A stretch of DNA of 64,000 nucleotides. Source: Vibrio marisflavi CECT 7928 (lineage in GTDB: Bacteria > Pseudomonadota > Gammaproteobacteria > Enterobacterales > Vibrionaceae). The stretch is taken from NCBI RefSeq assembly GCF_921294215.1, contig NZ_CAKLDM010000002.1:868001-932000 (forward strand), given 5' to 3'. Shown here piece by piece: positions 8,647 to 17,125 of the stretch (position 1 is the first letter of the stretch; each line of letters opens with the position of its first letter). A model generated the notes under the pieces. That model ran no database searches, had not been told where the DNA came from, and was given only the letters and a program-made list of their open reading frames with translations. The position numbers and the translations under genes were made by a program.

Positions 8647-8838
8647 GCACCATTCATGGACAAGGCCATCGTTGACAAGAACTGCAATCATCGAATGGTA
8701 ATTGTGTTTTAGGTTGAAACATTCAACATTGTCGTTGGGAGTGTAGTATTCATGTGGGTTATATTTCTTGGGCCTATTATGTTTGATGCTTGCGAAATAG
8801 GTAGTGAAAGATACCCGTTTATGTAAATTTACTGTCAT
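8623..8838 (-). CDS. Possible small hypothetical protein
   Basis: A 71-codon frame on the minus strand whose codon choice and residue mix (Asn-, His- and Tyr-rich) look more like coding sequence than a shadow, because most of it lies outside any other gene. It has no clear ribosome-binding site and overlaps the 3' end of the convergent 65-residue gene by 24 bp. No family recognised. It is the only candidate gene in the gap 8647-8928. Confidence 0.35.
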   Translation of the reverse strand: MTVNLHKRVSFTTYFASIKHNRPKKYNPHEYYTPNDNVECFNLKHNYHSMIAVLVNDGLVHEWCSFDLSAR

Positions 8839-8928
8839 GACAGCAAAATTAGTGAACTTTTATGGTAGAAGGGGTCTGAAACAAAACTTTTGTTGAACCT
8901 TTGTAGAACCCAAACCTTAAGACGAGCT

Positions 8929-9747
8929 ATGAAAAAAACAGCCATATTTACAGCACTAGCAACTATCGCACTTGCTGGTTGTAGTGCACAAAGCACCGAT
9001 TTTTCAACAGCGCAAAAAGCGCAAATCGAAAAAATTGCTAGCCAATATATTATTCAGCACCCAGAAGTGTTAATTAAGGCATCTGAAACATATAAGAAAC
9101 AACAAATCGCAGAGCAAAATAATCAAGCGATCCAAGCTGTGGTTCAGCACGCTAAGCAACTAGTTGATAACCCTAAAACACCAGCTGTAGGCCCGAAAGA
9201 CGCTAAAGTAAATGTGATTGAGTTCTTTGACTACCAATGCATCTTCTGTTCTAAAATTTCTCCAGTAGTTAGAGAATTGCAAAAAGATAACCCAGACGTT
9301 CGCTTTGTATACAAAGAAACACCAATCTTTGGTATGCGTTGGGAAGCTTCTCGTTACGCTGCAGATATGGGTAACTGGATCTACGCGAAGAAAGGTAGCG
9401 AAGCGTACAACACTTACCACAATGCTGTTTTTGAAAGTGGCCAAGTTGAAGGCAAGCTAACTAAGAAAGAAATAGACAAAGCGGCGAAAGAAGCAGGCGT
9501 AGATGTAAGCAAGTTCAAAGCGGACAACAGCTACATGGACAACCTACAACTATTTGGTGAACTGTCTTTCCGTGGAACTCCAGCGCTAATCGTAATGCCA
9601 AGCGAAGGAGCGAACAAAGACAACGTTAAGATCATCCGTGGTTATGATCCAGCAGGCCTTAAAGCAGCGATTGAGAGCGTGAAAGCAGAGACTGCTGCTC
9701 CAGCAACTGCAGCTAAAGCGCCAGCGAAGACAGCAACGAAATCTTAA
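8929..9747 (+). CDS. DsbA-family thioredoxin-fold lipoprotein
   Basis: 272 residues from the ATG at 8929; a TTG 39 nt upstream is in frame but the MKK signal start is natural. Residues 1-18 are a lipoprotein signal with lipobox LAGC (Cys18), so the mature protein is membrane-anchored in the periplasm. After a helical stretch rich in Gln and Lys, a DsbA-like thioredoxin domain begins near 92 (VNVIEFFDYQCIFCSK), with active-site C104-I-F-C107 and a cis-Pro loop (FRGTPALIV). It should oxidise, reduce or isomerise disulfides outside the cytoplasm, similar to BdbD/ScsC-type proteins. The last 25 residues are a low-complexity Ala/Pro/Lys tail. No DsbB-like partner lies nearby. A strong hairpin terminator follows. 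Confidence 0.85.
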   Translation: MKKTAIFTALATIALAGCSAQSTDFSTAQKAQIEKIASQYIIQHPEVLIKASETYKKQQIAEQNNQAIQAVVQHAKQLVDNPKTPAVGPKDAKVNVIEFFDYQCIFCSKISPVVRELQKDNPDVRFVYKETPIFGMRWEASRYAADMGNWIYAKKGSEAYNTYHNAVFESGQVEGKLTKKEIDKAAKEAGVDVSKFKADNSYMDNLQLFGELSFRGTPALIVMPSEGANKDNVKIIRGYDPAGLKAAIESVKAETAAPATAAKAPAKTATKS

Positions 9748-9758
9748 TTCTGCTTCAA

Positions 9759-9788
9759 GCGCCTAGGTTCACTGATCTAGGCGCTTTT
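9759..9788. terminator. Bidirectional rho-independent terminator
   Basis: GCGCCTAG (9759-9766) pairs with CTAGGCGC (9777-9784) around a 10-nt loop and is followed by TTTT. It separates the convergent DsbA-like and AraC genes; the AraC stop codon (9777-9779) lies in its right arm. Confidence 0.8.
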
Positions 9789-10649
9789 ACGTTGATAGCG
9801 CTTACGAAATTCTTTTGGTGTCGTTTGCTTATTTTTTCTAAATAAGCGGTTGAAGTTGGATAGGTTTTGAAATCCAGCTCTATTGGACAAAATTGCGATT
9901 GATAAGTCTGTGCTAATCAACAATGAACAAGCCCTCGCCAACCTAACATCTATTAAGTATTGACTAACACTTTGCCCCATTAAACGGTGGAAGAAGCGAT
10001 TCAATGTGCTTTCACTCATTCCAACATGCTGTGCTATCTGACTTAACAAAATAGTGGAAGTGTAATTGTCGTGGATGAACTCTAGTGCTTTATTGAGCTG
10101 TTGTTGTTGTCTTTTCTCGGAATTTAAACGCGCTTTCGAGTGATTGATGTTCATGCTGCGAATATCCTCGCAAACCATCAAGCGTTCTAAGATCTGCAGA
10201 AATAGTGTGAGCCTTCTAGCTGCTGGTGATTGATCTAACTCCGAAAACAGTGGGGACAGCTCTTTCGCGAGTGTTTTTGAGAATTGAACCCCTTGATGAG
10301 CCAGTTGTGCAAGAGCAGAAACTTGACTGTACTCAGGGAAAGTGTGTGAAAGTTTCTCTACCCACTGACCATCGAACCATAGCACGTACACTTTATGCGG
10401 TTTGTCTTCATTGACCTTGGACTTTGAGTGCCAAGTATGAGGAATGTTTGGACCAAGAAGAGTCAAATCCCAATCACAATATAAATCAATGCAGTTGTCT
10501 ATATAACGTTCGCCGTGACTGTTGAGTGTTAGTGTGAGTTCGTACTCTGGATGAAAATGCCATTCAAAAGGTATTTCATCTAGCTCACGTATTAGTAGTC
10601 TCCAAGAGCATGATTCGTCATAGACTATTTTTTCGAATTGAGCTTTCAT
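9777..10649 (-). CDS. AraC-family transcriptional regulator with N-terminal cupin
   Basis: 290 residues. The N-terminal half looks like an AraC-type cupin ligand-binding domain (EIPFEWHFHPEYELTLTLNSHGERYI). The C-terminal 100 residues are a double helix-turn-helix: ILLSQIAQHVGMSESTLNRFFHRLMGQSVSQ, and a second unit ending FQNLSNFNRLFRKNKQTTPKEFR. It faces away from the PhyH-type dioxygenase gene (130 bp between starts) and by this arrangement probably activates it in response to a small organic ligand, which I cannot name. Its stop codon is inside the terminator shared with the DsbA-like gene. Confidence 0.87.
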   Translation of the reverse strand: MKAQFEKIVYDESCSWRLLIRELDEIPFEWHFHPEYELTLTLNSHGERYIDNCIDLYCDWDLTLLGPNIPHTWHSKSKVNEDKPHKVYVLWFDGQWVEKLSHTFPEYSQVSALAQLAHQGVQFSKTLAKELSPLFSELDQSPAARRLTLFLQILERLMVCEDIRSMNINHSKARLNSEKRQQQQLNKALEFIHDNYTSTILLSQIAQHVGMSESTLNRFFHRLMGQSVSQYLIDVRLARACSLLISTDLSIAILSNRAGFQNLSNFNRLFRKNKQTTPKEFRKRYQRKSA

Positions 10650-10778
10650 TTAATACTAATCAAACAAAATGATAGAAATATTTGACTAAATAATATTACT
10701 ATTTACTCGGATTTCATCACCTTTATTTTGCTGTGTTGTCAAAATGTGAAAGAACAACAAGAAACGGAGAAAGGTCAG

Positions 10779-11744
10779 ATGAAAAACAAGTACGGATTTG
10801 GCGACAATGCACCGGGTAATAACAGCGTATCAAACTTGCATGATGTTCAGTTGCGAGATATCAAGAAGCGTCTACCACTTAATAAGCTTACCGCCGATCA
10901 ATTCGAGTTTTGGCAGAAAAACGGCTATGTCGTTATTAAAGGAGTCATATCTACAGAGCAGGTAGACAAAACAAAGCAGTTCTTGTGGGAGTTTCAAGAA
11001 ATGTCTCCGAATGACTCTTCCACTTGGTATCAAGAGCAGCGTAAAGATCATCAAATGGTCGAGTTAAACAACTCTGGAATGGTCGAGTGCTATCACAATC
11101 AAGTACTTTGGGACAACAGGCAAAATCCTGATATTTACAATGCTTTCGTAGATATTTGGGATAGAGAAGATTTGTGGGTAACTATTGATAGAGCAAACCT
11201 CAATCCGCCAAATAAGAAAAACCGAACATTCGATGGCTTTGTTCATTGGGATGCCGATTCCTCTCTCACTCCACTACCTGTAAATGTACAAGGTGTACTG
11301 GCGTTGACGGATACTGATGAAGAGACGGGTGGCTTTCAGTGTGTACCAAAATTGTATCGTGAGCTAGAATCATGGCGCGAAACACAACCTATAGATAGAG
11401 ACCCGTTTGTGCCCGATTTAACTGGGTTTGATGTTGAATTTGTTCCATTGCAAGCTGGAGATCTTTTAATTTTTAACAGCCTTCTACCTCATGGCATTCG
11501 CCCAAACCATTCCGAACGAGTGCGTATGGCACAATACATATCGATGGTGCCTGCAGAAGAAGCGAATGAAGACATACGCCGATGGAGAGTGAAATCATGG
11601 TTAGAGAGTTTGCCTCCAGAAGGTTTCGCGTTTCCCGGTGATCCGAGAAATTGGGAAAACACACGCTATCCGAAAGCCGAGCTATCAGGTTTAGGACTGA
11701 AGTTATTAGGGCAGCAAAGCTGGATAAACGAATTGGTGACTTAA
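10779..11744 (+). CDS. Phytanoyl-CoA dioxygenase (PhyH) family Fe(II)/2-oxoglutarate oxygenase
   Basis: 321 residues from the ATG at 10779, which follows GGAGAAAGG; an ATG at 10728 in frame lacks such a site. The 2-His-1-carboxylate iron triad is visible: H156-W-D158 (FVHWDADS) and the distal His238 (SLLPHGIRPN), with Arg241 or Arg247 placed to hold 2-oxoglutarate. ETGGFQCVP between them is typical of PhyH. Bacterial members hydroxylate a range of small molecules. The AraC gene is transcribed away from it, which suggests an inducible, catabolic-type function; the substrate is unknown. It is not ectoine hydroxylase by context, since there are no ect genes. Confidence 0.82.
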   Translation: MKNKYGFGDNAPGNNSVSNLHDVQLRDIKKRLPLNKLTADQFEFWQKNGYVVIKGVISTEQVDKTKQFLWEFQEMSPNDSSTWYQEQRKDHQMVELNNSGMVECYHNQVLWDNRQNPDIYNAFVDIWDREDLWVTIDRANLNPPNKKNRTFDGFVHWDADSSLTPLPVNVQGVLALTDTDEETGGFQCVPKLYRELESWRETQPIDRDPFVPDLTGFDVEFVPLQAGDLLIFNSLLPHGIRPNHSERVRMAQYISMVPAEEANEDIRRWRVKSWLESLPPEGFAFPGDPRNWENTRYPKAELSGLGLKLLGQQSWINELVT

Positions 11745-11859
11745 CGATCAATTTCTGTTTGGTTATATATGTCGACTATGACGGTGCAATTAATCACTCC
11801 TACATTACTCACTTATACAATACATAGGTGAGTAATTATAATGTCCAATTATTTATATT

Positions 11860-11905
11860 GTTGGTAACAATCACTCAGGTATATGGAATATATTTTGTTA
11901 CCAAC
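11860..11905. repeat. 11-bp inverted repeat (GTTGGTAACAA / TTGTTACCAAC)
   Basis: Perfect arms at 11860-11870 and 11895-11905 with a 24-nt loop, in the gap between the dioxygenase and the DUF2850 gene. There is no T-run, so it is either a weak terminator for the dioxygenase or two half-sites of an operator for the downstream gene. Confidence 0.4.
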
Positions 11906-12017
11906 TTATAGTGGCCTCGCGTGCAAAAAATTATTATGCGTATTTACTACTGTTTAACGTAATGTATTATTTCCGATAATGTTACTTTGAAACATTTGTC
12001 ATTATTAACGGAGTAAT

Positions 12018-12587
12018 ATGCAATATCAAAATCGCTTGCCTAGGTTCGTAATGAACAAGAAAAAAGGCTTAACAACGATAACTATGTTAAAAGTTACACT
12101 GGTATTCTTGTTAATTGTCTTAGCTGGAGTGGTTATCGCAATTGGCACTCATTTAGGAAGCAATAAAAAAACAGGAAAAGCAGATCTATTTGGTGCCTGG
12201 ATTGAAGTCGGTGCACCAAAATACAACACTGACACATATGTTATAAATGGTTCAGGAGTGTATAAAAACTCTCGATTGTTAACGACAAACTATCAATTCG
12301 ACGGTACAGAATTGATAGTTGAAACGGGAGGAGGGCGCTATGTTTATGTTTTTGAGCGCAATGACTCCCCTCAACTTAAGCGGACACATCCTAGGTTGCC
12401 CCAACAGCAACTAGTTAAGAAGGGCTACGAGCATACCGTCGATATGGAAGGTAATAGCTATATGCGCAAAGAAGAAGTAAGCCATTACTTTAAAACCAAG
12501 CAAGTGGATGCGCCAGTGAATTTGCACCGTCATATCGTGAAGTCTGACTCTGATGATGGCTCATCAGACAATGTAGAAACGAATTAG
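12018..12587 (+). CDS. DUF2850-like membrane-anchored protein
   Basis: 189 residues. One membrane segment (about 24-46, LKVTLVFLLIVLAGVVIAIG) anchors the protein with its C-terminus outside. The following region (LFGAWIEVGAPKYNTD, VINGSGVYKNSRLLTTNYQFDGTEL) resembles what I remember of DUF2850, a family of unknown function common in Vibrio: a small beta-domain that starts with GTW/GAW. The ATG at 12018 follows GGAG. The C-terminal 70 residues are polar and Asp/Ser-rich. It is a single-gene unit followed by a hairpin terminator. Function unknown. Confidence 0.65.
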   Translation: MQYQNRLPRFVMNKKKGLTTITMLKVTLVFLLIVLAGVVIAIGTHLGSNKKTGKADLFGAWIEVGAPKYNTDTYVINGSGVYKNSRLLTTNYQFDGTELIVETGGGRYVYVFERNDSPQLKRTHPRLPQQQLVKKGYEHTVDMEGNSYMRKEEVSHYFKTKQVDAPVNLHRHIVKSDSDDGSSDNVETN

Positions 12588-12632
12588 AAACAGCTTCGTT
12601 TAACTATTCAATCGAACTGATATTAATAATGC

Positions 12633-12667
12633 GCAGCAGAAAGTAGGTAGAAGTTTTCTGCTGCTTT
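12633..12667 (+). terminator. Hairpin terminator after the DUF2850-like gene
   Basis: GCAGCAGAAA (12633-12642) pairs perfectly with TTTCTGCTGC (12655-12664); a short TTT follows. It lies between convergent genes. Confidence 0.6.
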
Positions 12668-12699
12668 GCGATTGCTTCGTAGATGAGCCAATTTGTTGT

Positions 12700-13533
12700 C
12701 TAGCAATTTCGCCCACATGTTGGCAGGTACGAGCGCATGATTTTCTCGATGGTGCCATTTGCGCCCAAAATTATTACGGCTTGATTGATTTTGGTCACTA
12801 GCTCATAAGCCCGTGGAGATGTTTTAGCGATGAAAATGTGGAAACCCGCTGCTGGAGAGTCCGCTATAGGTGTATATTTTACGTTGTCGGGAATAAGGCT
12901 TTTACCTATGGCTTGAAACCCATAGGGAATCGCGGCTGACTCCAATAGTAAATCACATCGTCCAGCAGATACTTTTTTCATAGCCTGATCTAAATTTACT
13001 GCACGTGTATCAATATTGCTTGGATCTAATATCTGATAACGATCGTAGTTATACCCCAATATTCCGCATAGGTTATATTTTTTGATGTCATCAAAAGTCT
13101 GCAAGCTCAAGCCTTCAGGGAAACGGTCTGTCGAATACCAAACACCAGCACGGTTAAAATAGATTGGGGCGGTTAAGTAGTACTTTTCAGCGCGTTCTTT
13201 ATTGAATGTTCCATCCATAAACATTTCAAACTTGTGGTTGGAACCAAATTTGTCTACCTCTAACAAGCAGCGTTTCCAAGGATAAAGGGATACATCGAAT
13301 TCAATATCTGTAATTTTGGTGATAGCAGTGAGGACATCAACCATCGCACCGGTAAGTTTTTGTTTGTTGACCTGACCGTCTACACGTTCCCAATAGGTAT
13401 ATGGCGGCCATTCTGCTATGTCATCACACACATTAACTTTTTCGCTGCTTGAAGTTGCGGCGTAAGCCGTTGTTGTGGATAGAAGTGCTATCACAAGCGA
13501 AAATCTGACTGTTCGCAAGAGGTTACATTTCAT
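12700..13533 (-). CDS. Periplasmic solute-binding protein, family 3 (orphan)
   Basis: 277 residues from the ATG at 13533, behind AAGGAC; a longer frame to 13650 adds sequence unlike a signal peptide. Residues 1-25 are a signal peptide (cleavage near AYA-ATS). The mature protein opens VNVCDDIAEWPPYTYWER and has the type II periplasmic binding fold of family 3 (amino-acid-type) proteins. No permease or ATPase is adjacent. It is clearly paralogous to the protein at 30385-31194: EWPPYT, PWKRCL, FMDG, YNYxxYQ and SAGRCD are shared. It may feed a transporter elsewhere or act as a sensor partner. A possible -10/-35 region is not obvious. Confidence 0.82.
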   Translation of the reverse strand: MKCNLLRTVRFSLVIALLSTTTAYAATSSSEKVNVCDDIAEWPPYTYWERVDGQVNKQKLTGAMVDVLTAITKITDIEFDVSLYPWKRCLLEVDKFGSNHKFEMFMDGTFNKERAEKYYLTAPIYFNRAGVWYSTDRFPEGLSLQTFDDIKKYNLCGILGYNYDRYQILDPSNIDTRAVNLDQAMKKVSAGRCDLLLESAAIPYGFQAIGKSLIPDNVKYTPIADSPAAGFHIFIAKTSPRAYELVTKINQAVIILGANGTIEKIMRSYLPTCGRNC

Positions 13534-13708
13534 AAATAGTCCTTTATCTAGGAAAGCTAATGTGAGCGTATGCATTAAAGGTAGAAGTAGATGTTGACAA
13601 ATTAAAGAGAACGCAAAAAAACTGCAAAAGAAAATAGAATAAATACTCATATATCATATATTTATGAGTTTCTTATGGCAGCGTGTGATAACTGAAGTTA
13701 GGCTAAAG

Positions 13709-14689
13709 CTACTCTACCAAAGTAGCTTTTTTTTCTAGACTCTCTGGCAAAGAAATATTCCATTTTTTCATCTGAGTTTTGCTAAATAATAGCTTTCCCT
13801 CTTCCGCTGTTTTTGGAAATGTCACCGAAAACTTGCCTTGTTTAAGGCCTTTTAGCGCAAGTTTTGCGGCAGCCTCTCCTTGGTAATAGCCATATAGAAC
13901 CAAACCACCGATTGTTTTATTTGCTCCAACGGAAAAAGACCAAAACCCAAATGGTGGAACAGATGCATTGTTAGATGTCCAAGTAATGACTTGCTCTGCA
14001 GGTACAGGTTTATTGGCTTCTTTAATGGTTTGATATAGGCCAACAATAATTGCGTCGTAACCATTGTCTTTTGCGCTCGATACGGCTTGTTTCCACTCTT
14101 TCCATGCGCCAATGGTTTTGACGGTAATATCTACACCAGAGAGGCGGAACTGATGCTTTCCGCCCATATTTTCGACAGTAGCGTAAGATGTTGTACCGTC
14201 ATCAAGTAGTACTAATATTTTTTTTGGGGCGGGCTTGAGTATGCTTGAAAGCGTAACTAACGAGCGCTTTAGTAATGGCCGCTCGATGACACCGGTTATA
14301 TTTTTGCTCTTTAGGGAAATGTAGTTTCTTGGGCTACCGTTTATTCCCAAGTAAACAACGAGTGTTGGCTCCGACTCGAACCTTTTACCTAGTAGTTTTA
14401 ACGCGTTGTCATCTGCGAGGATGACTAGACTAGGCTTTACTTGTTTGTACTTAGCCCATGCGGCTTCTGCTCTATTAGCATACTCAGATTTAGCAACGCG
14501 TTTCGTGTCCATATAGAAGTTAACGATGTTGTATTGGTCGCCAATGACTTTTTCAATTCCACGGTTAAAGTCTTTGTCCCAAGCGTATTCAGCGTGGTAG
14601 CTTTCGATGACCAAAATCGTCTCTTTTGCAAAAGCCGAAGTAGCACAGAATGAAACAAATAAAATAGATAGGATAGTACGTACAGTCAT
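13709..14689 (-). CDS. ABC-type substrate-binding protein (ABC_sub_bind-like), orphan
   Basis: 326 residues from the ATG at 14689, preceded by AAGGAAGG; a GTG at 14698 also reads but lies too close to that site. A signal peptide (cleavage near AFA-KET) is followed by ILVIESYHAEYAWDKDFNRGIEKVI and two Rossmann-like lobes (SLVILADDNALKLL, PTLVVYLGINGSP, KKILVLLDDGTTS), matching the PF04392-type binding proteins. In many bacteria such proteins accompany sensor kinases rather than transporters. No permease, ATPase or kinase is adjacent. It lies 175 bp upstream of the family 3 binding protein on the same strand and could share its transcript. Confidence 0.78.
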   Translation of the reverse strand: MTVRTILSILFVSFCATSAFAKETILVIESYHAEYAWDKDFNRGIEKVIGDQYNIVNFYMDTKRVAKSEYANRAEAAWAKYKQVKPSLVILADDNALKLLGKRFESEPTLVVYLGINGSPRNYISLKSKNITGVIERPLLKRSLVTLSSILKPAPKKILVLLDDGTTSYATVENMGGKHQFRLSGVDITVKTIGAWKEWKQAVSSAKDNGYDAIIVGLYQTIKEANKPVPAEQVITWTSNNASVPPFGFWSFSVGANKTIGGLVLYGYYQGEAAAKLALKGLKQGKFSVTFPKTAEEGKLLFSKTQMKKWNISLPESLEKKATLVE

Positions 14690-14887
14690 AGTTATCACCT
14701 TCCTTGGTTAAATAACTATACAAAGTGTAGGGTCTAGTGTTGGTCTGTCAAATCGGTGAAAGCTAGTTAATATATTTCGAAAAGTTTGTATTATTGATTT
14801 ATCAACGATGTTGTTCTGTGATTGAGTTTGAGCACAATATCAGTAAATAAAGAACCTTAGTCGCGGCTTTGTTATGGATAACCCGTT

Positions 14888-16024
14888 ATGAAAATAGTGA
14901 TAGCACCGGATTCATTTAAAGAGTCTCTCACAGCAAAGCAAGCATGTGAGTGTATTGAAATTGGGTTTAGTGAGGTTTTTCCTCAAGCAGAATATGTTCA
15001 CTTGCCACTCGCCGATGGTGGGGAAGGGACAGTCGATGTTCTTTTGCAGGGACTAAAAGGCGAAATTAAACAGTCGAGAGTGATGGGACCATTAAATGAG
15101 CCTGTGTTAGCAAGTTGGGCGTTACTAGATGAGGGGAAAACGGCTCTCATTGAAATAGCATCGGCTTCTGGCTTAGATCTCCTAGAGCCATCTCAACGCG
15201 ATCCAGCCATAGCTACAACATATGGAACAGGTGAATTAATCAGAGAAGCACTCGACTTTGGTGTGAGTAAAATATTGCTTGGTCTTGGTGGAAGTGCGAC
15301 GAACGATGCTGGAGCAGGTATTGTACAAGCGCTGGGAGGGAAGTTGCTTGATGGTGACGGCAAGGAAATCGATAGAGGCGGAGCCGCCCTATCTAAACTA
15401 GCGACCATTGATTTATCCTCTGTTCACCCACGATGTAAGGAAGTGCATTTTATTGTAGCCTGCGATGTTTCTAACCCACTGGTCGGTGAAACAGGTGCGA
15501 GCTATGTGTTTGGCCCACAAAAAGGTGCGTCACCCAAGCTTGTCGAGAGTCTTGATAATGTCGTTCAACATTTCGCGAACATATCGTTGCTGACTTCTTC
15601 TATTGATCATTGTCACTCGGCAGGGTTTGGCGCGGCTGGTGGAACGCCATTAGGTTTGTCGCTGTTATTCAATATCACGATTCAACCTGGAATCGAGGTG
15701 GTTCTTGATTCTCTAAATGCAGATAACGTACTGCGAAATGCTGATTTGCTCATTACTGGTGAAGGGCAGATGGACAACCAAACGCTACAAGGAAAAACTC
15801 CCTTTGGCATAGCGCAAAGAGCAAAATCGCAAGGTATTCCCGTGATTGCTATTGCGGGCTGTATAGGGAAAGAAATAGAAGAGCTTTACAGTGTTATTGA
15901 CGCTAGCTTTGGCACTGTTCGATCACCGCAAGATCTCAAACAAGTATTAGGTGAGGCTCGAGATAACGTTACTCGAACGGCTAGGAATATTGCGGCTTCG
16001 ATAAAAATTGGCATGCAGCTTTGA
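14888..16024 (+). CDS. Glycerate kinase (GlxK/GarK family)
   Basis: 378 residues, full length for the type II glycerate kinase family. Features seen: MKIVIAPDSFKESLTA at the N-terminus, LPLADGGEGTVDVL at about 40-53, LLGLGGSATNDAGAGIVQALGG at about 135-156, and LLITGEGQMDNQTLQGKTPFGIA at about 287-309. It phosphorylates D-glycerate with ATP to 2- or 3-phosphoglycerate, feeding glyoxylate, glucarate or serine breakdown products into glycolysis. No tartronate semialdehyde reductase or glucarate genes are adjacent, so the pathway is not shown by context. The gene is monocistronic in appearance; the ATG at 14888 has only a weak ribosome site (TGGATAACCCGTT). Confidence 0.9.
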   Translation: MKIVIAPDSFKESLTAKQACECIEIGFSEVFPQAEYVHLPLADGGEGTVDVLLQGLKGEIKQSRVMGPLNEPVLASWALLDEGKTALIEIASASGLDLLEPSQRDPAIATTYGTGELIREALDFGVSKILLGLGGSATNDAGAGIVQALGGKLLDGDGKEIDRGGAALSKLATIDLSSVHPRCKEVHFIVACDVSNPLVGETGASYVFGPQKGASPKLVESLDNVVQHFANISLLTSSIDHCHSAGFGAAGGTPLGLSLLFNITIQPGIEVVLDSLNADNVLRNADLLITGEGQMDNQTLQGKTPFGIAQRAKSQGIPVIAIAGCIGKEIEELYSVIDASFGTVRSPQDLKQVLGEARDNVTRTARNIAASIKIGMQL

Positions 16025-16116
16025 TGTAACTTATGGGTTAAGTTTTTTAAATTACAAAAGCCTAAGCGGGTTGCTGCGCACACTTTATTGCGACACTAGG
16101 TTTTATAAGGAAATGT

Positions 16117-16536
16117 ATGGAAATTAAAGACTACAGTGAAGACTTATTGGTCGCGGTAAGTGAACTGTATTTGAGCGCTAGGGTTTCTACATTTACGTGG
16201 CTCGACACAAGTGGTTATCAGCTCTCAGACTTTAGCAGGGATACTGAAGGCGAACGAGTTCTGGTAGCTGTTGCTGGTGGTGAAGTTTTAGGGTTTATTG
16301 CAATCTGGGAACCAGAAAACTTTGTACATCACTTATATGTCTCCAAGACCCATCAAGGGAAAAATATTGGCACTCGATTGTTAGAAGATGCGAAGTCTTA
16401 CTATGGAGTTTTAAGTCTAAAATGTATGGTGGAGAACGAAAGGGCGATTGAATTCTATGAATCAAATGGGTTCACCAAAGCTAAAAAAGGCGTCGATAGC
16501 TTGGGCGATTATTATCTCATGAAATTCAGAGCATAA
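16117..16536 (+). CDS. GNAT-family N-acetyltransferase
   Basis: 139 residues. A GNAT fold is indicated by GFIAIWEPENFVHHLYVSKTHQG (strands 4-5 and the acetyl-CoA loop, Q-x-x-x-I-G: HQGKNIGTRLL) and by CMVENERAIEFYESNGF near the end. It acetylates an unknown small molecule or peptide amine. The ATG follows AAGGAAA. A decayed paralogue lies at 34079-34504; over the first 79 residues I estimate about 70 percent identity by eye. The intact copy therefore seems to be the retained one. Confidence 0.82.
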   Translation: MEIKDYSEDLLVAVSELYLSARVSTFTWLDTSGYQLSDFSRDTEGERVLVAVAGGEVLGFIAIWEPENFVHHLYVSKTHQGKNIGTRLLEDAKSYYGVLSLKCMVENERAIEFYESNGFTKAKKGVDSLGDYYLMKFRA

Positions 16537-16663
16537 GTCTAGTAAGAGGTATACTAAGGCGGCTCCCTAACGTTTAGCGATTGCAATTCGAATTGCTTTT
16601 AGTTCAAGTACTACGTGCTTGGATGAGTGTCAGATGAACCATTCTATACTTTTAGGAACACCA

Positions 16664-17002
16664 TTACTTAGAATATAACTGCCTTATTGGTTCTGGTTCT
16701 ACATAGTCGACATACTCACTCTCCTGAAGCCTTTCAACCTCACTTTGAGACCCAGATACAACCAACACTTGCAACTTTTCAATGCTATCGATGATGGTTA
16801 AATTTTGTGACACAACAAGATCTACGGCTCGCTGTTTGTTTCCATCATGATATTTCACGTAGAAACGTGTTGGATTTTCTTTCTCTTGAGTTAGGGGAGT
16901 ATTTAGTGTTGGAAATTGAGGAGCTTGCGCGTGACTTGGGGTCGAGGCTGAGTAAGCAAAAAGGCTAGCCACGCTTAGTCCATAACAAAATCGTTTCTTC
17001 AT
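16664..17002 (-). CDS. Secreted stand-alone inhibitor I9 / subtilisin propeptide-like protein
   Basis: 112 residues from the ATG at 17002 (MKKRFCYG). A signal peptide (cleavage near SHA-QAP) exports it. Residues about 40-110 (TRFYVKYHDGNKQRAV, IIDSIEKLQVLVVSGSQSEVERLQESEYVDYVEPE) have the fold pattern of the I9 propeptide: a first strand, helix, strand, helix, and a final VxxVEPE strand. The neighbouring subtilase has the same layout in its own prodomain (MPTKYIVKF to QVEYVEVDP). Free I9 proteins can act as intermolecular chaperones or inhibitors of subtilases. The gene lies 123 bp downstream of the protease stop on the same strand, so it may be co-transcribed and control that protease; this is inference. 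Confidence 0.72.
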   Translation of the reverse strand: MKKRFCYGLSVASLFAYSASTPSHAQAPQFPTLNTPLTQEKENPTRFYVKYHDGNKQRAVDLVVSQNLTIIDSIEKLQVLVVSGSQSEVERLQESEYVDYVEPEPIRQLYSK

Positions 17003-17125
17003 ATTTGCACCTGACAAAAATTAAAACATTCGACGCTCTAAAACACTGCTTCATCCCAACTGGAATCCACAGTGTGTTTATTGTTTTTGTTGAGCCCGTT
17101 CTAAAAGGTTAGCTAGCGTATCTCA

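Noticed and set aside
16583..16596. Perfect 14-bp palindrome GCAATTCGAATTGC between the GNAT gene and the I9 gene
   Set aside because: Without loop or T-run it is neither a terminator nor clearly an operator; convergent gene ends make a regulatory role unlikely.
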